A stretch of 14,369 nt of DNA from Bacteroidales bacterium (GTDB taxonomy: Bacteria; Bacteroidota; Bacteroidia; Bacteroidales; F082): contig JAEEII010000009.1 in NCBI GenBank assembly GCA_016281295.1, positions 1 to 14,369 of the forward strand. Reading direction: 5' to 3'. Both the position numbers and the translations under genes were made by a program. Within the stretch, counting starts at the first letter, position 1, and each line of letters starts with the position of its first letter. The notes below the pieces were generated by a model that made no database searches, was not told the origin of the DNA, and was given only the letters and a program-made list of their open reading frames with translations. Below are positions 13,577 through 14,369 of the stretch, one piece after another.

Positions 13577-14369
13577 TCAACTCTCCTCATTGAAGAATAT
13601 CTGGTAGTACTGCATTCCTGTTTCGGGGTCGTAGCCTTTTTGTATCATTTTTTCGCCTCCGTGGACATAGATGTGGAAGTTCTTATCCAGTTTTATCACG
13701 CTCCTCATCTTGCGTTCCTGTTTCTTCAATGCGCTGTCCGATATTGCAAAGCTTTCTTCAATCTCCACATCCCTTTCCTGCTCATACACCGCCTTGTGCT
13801 TATGGAAACTGTCGATTATCTCTTCATCCCCAAGAACTTCCTCTTCAAATCCTTGCATCGAAAAGGCTTCATTGCCTTTGAAGTAATTCACGGATTTATT
13901 CAACAATTCCACCTGCTCTGCCTTCGTCACGGAATGCTCAGCTGGCAACACCTTCGAAACAAACTCCCTCGTCATTGAGAGGACATCCTTAGTGTAAGTG
14001 TATTCATTTTGACGGGGGGTTATACCCAGAAAGTCGTCCGTCCAATACCTCGCATCCGTGCGGTTTGAGCTATCCAGTGTAAACACATAATACCCTTTCT
14101 CATCAGCGTAATTGAGTATTATGCAGCCCTTATCCAGTTTGTTGACATTGGTGCCCAGTTCGTTTTCAACCTCAAGATTGTTGTTCATCGAGACAAACCG
14201 CAAAAAAGTGTCTTTTGTTTCCGATTTGAATAGCCCAAGAGCTGATACTTTCCTCCCTTCAAACAGGACATCAGAAAGGCTTGCCACAAACAACTCACCT
14301 CCTTTAATATTGGGGTGAATACTACACTCATACAAATAATTGGCAATCCTTTTCGAGTTGTCTACAAAA
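13577..14369 (-). CDS. Nucleoid-associated protein, NdpA/YejK (NA37) family, 5' end missing
   Basis: The frame stays open from the right edge of the window, so the gene is partial: 263 residues are visible, beginning FVDNSKRIANYLYECSIHPN, and roughly 70-90 N-terminal residues of a usual length near 335-350 are outside. A TTG at 14335 is not the true start because the family-like sequence continues upstream of it. The match to the 37-kDa nucleoid-associated family rests on IANYLYECSIHPNIKGGELF, the YADEKGYYVFTLD-like central strand region, and the end KGYDPETGMQYYQIFFNEES. E. coli YejK associates with the nucleoid and interacts with topoisomerases; the Bacteroidetes versions are little studied. 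It ends 380 bases before the ATPase gene, on the same strand, with no clear terminator between them, so it need not be part of the defence modules. Confidence 0.85.
   Translation of the reverse strand, partial: FVDNSKRIANYLYECSIHPNIKGGELFVASLSDVLFEGRKVSALGLFKSETKDTFLRFVSMNNNLEVENELGTNVNKLDKGCIILNYADEKGYYVFTLDSSNRTDARYWTDDFLGITPRQNEYTYTKDVLSMTREFVSKVLPAEHSVTKAEQVELLNKSVNYFKGNEAFSMQGFEEEVLGDEEIIDSFHKHKAVYEQERDVEIEESFAISDSALKKQERKMRSVIKLDKNFHIYVHGGEKMIQKGYDPETGMQYYQIFFNEES

Noticed and set aside
14335..14335. TTG start for the NdpA-like gene
   Set aside because: The frame is open to the window edge and the upstream residues FVDNSKRIANY continue the family-like sequence, so the gene is simply cut by the window.

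Overview
The window looks like a defence-rich accessory region of a Bacteroidales genome (Bacteroides or Prevotella type). This rests on the AT-rich, Shine-Dalgarno-poor spacers, TAnnTTTG-type promoter elements and the low-complexity intergenic repeats typical of that order. All confidently supported genes are on the minus strand, so transcription runs from high to low coordinates.

Layout in the direction of transcription: (1) a nucleoid-associated protein of the NdpA/YejK family, cut by the right edge (13577-14369). (2) A 380-base gene-free spacer with repeats and a promoter candidate. (3) An SMC/RecF-like ATPase (11790-13196) whose stop overlaps the start of an HNH endonuclease (10897-11793), a pair like the Septu (PtuA/PtuB) anti-phage system. 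(4) A small WbuC-type cupin (10467-10862). (5) A spacer with heptad repeats and a possible 20-residue micro-ORF. (6) A tightly packed run of a ComEC-like metallo-beta-lactamase protein (9123-10343), a 1417-residue trypsin-STAND NTPase (4889-9142), a SIR2 protein (3088-4866) and a short ASCH protein (2717-3094). (7) A four-domain GNAT-PIN-GNAT-like-PUA-like protein (603-2678). (8) A 602-base gene-free tail with a hairpin just after the last stop codon and two further minus-strand intrinsic terminators.

The MBL / protease-STAND / SIR2 set resembles the antiviral STAND (AVAST, Avs) systems, most like what I recall of type I. In the likely model, inferred from the families, the STAND protein senses a phage component through its long C-terminal repeat region and oligomerises. 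Its N-terminal protease then becomes active, and the SIR2 protein (NAD+ depletion) and MBL protein act as effector or regulator. The less expected part is downstream: an ASCH protein translationally coupled to SIR2, then the GNAT-PIN multidomain protein. Both look RNA-directed and could be an extra RNA-targeting arm or an independent neighbouring cassette. A heptad repeat (CTTACNG on the minus strand) after successive TAG stop codons marks the junctions, and brackets the MBL-to-ASCH block exactly.
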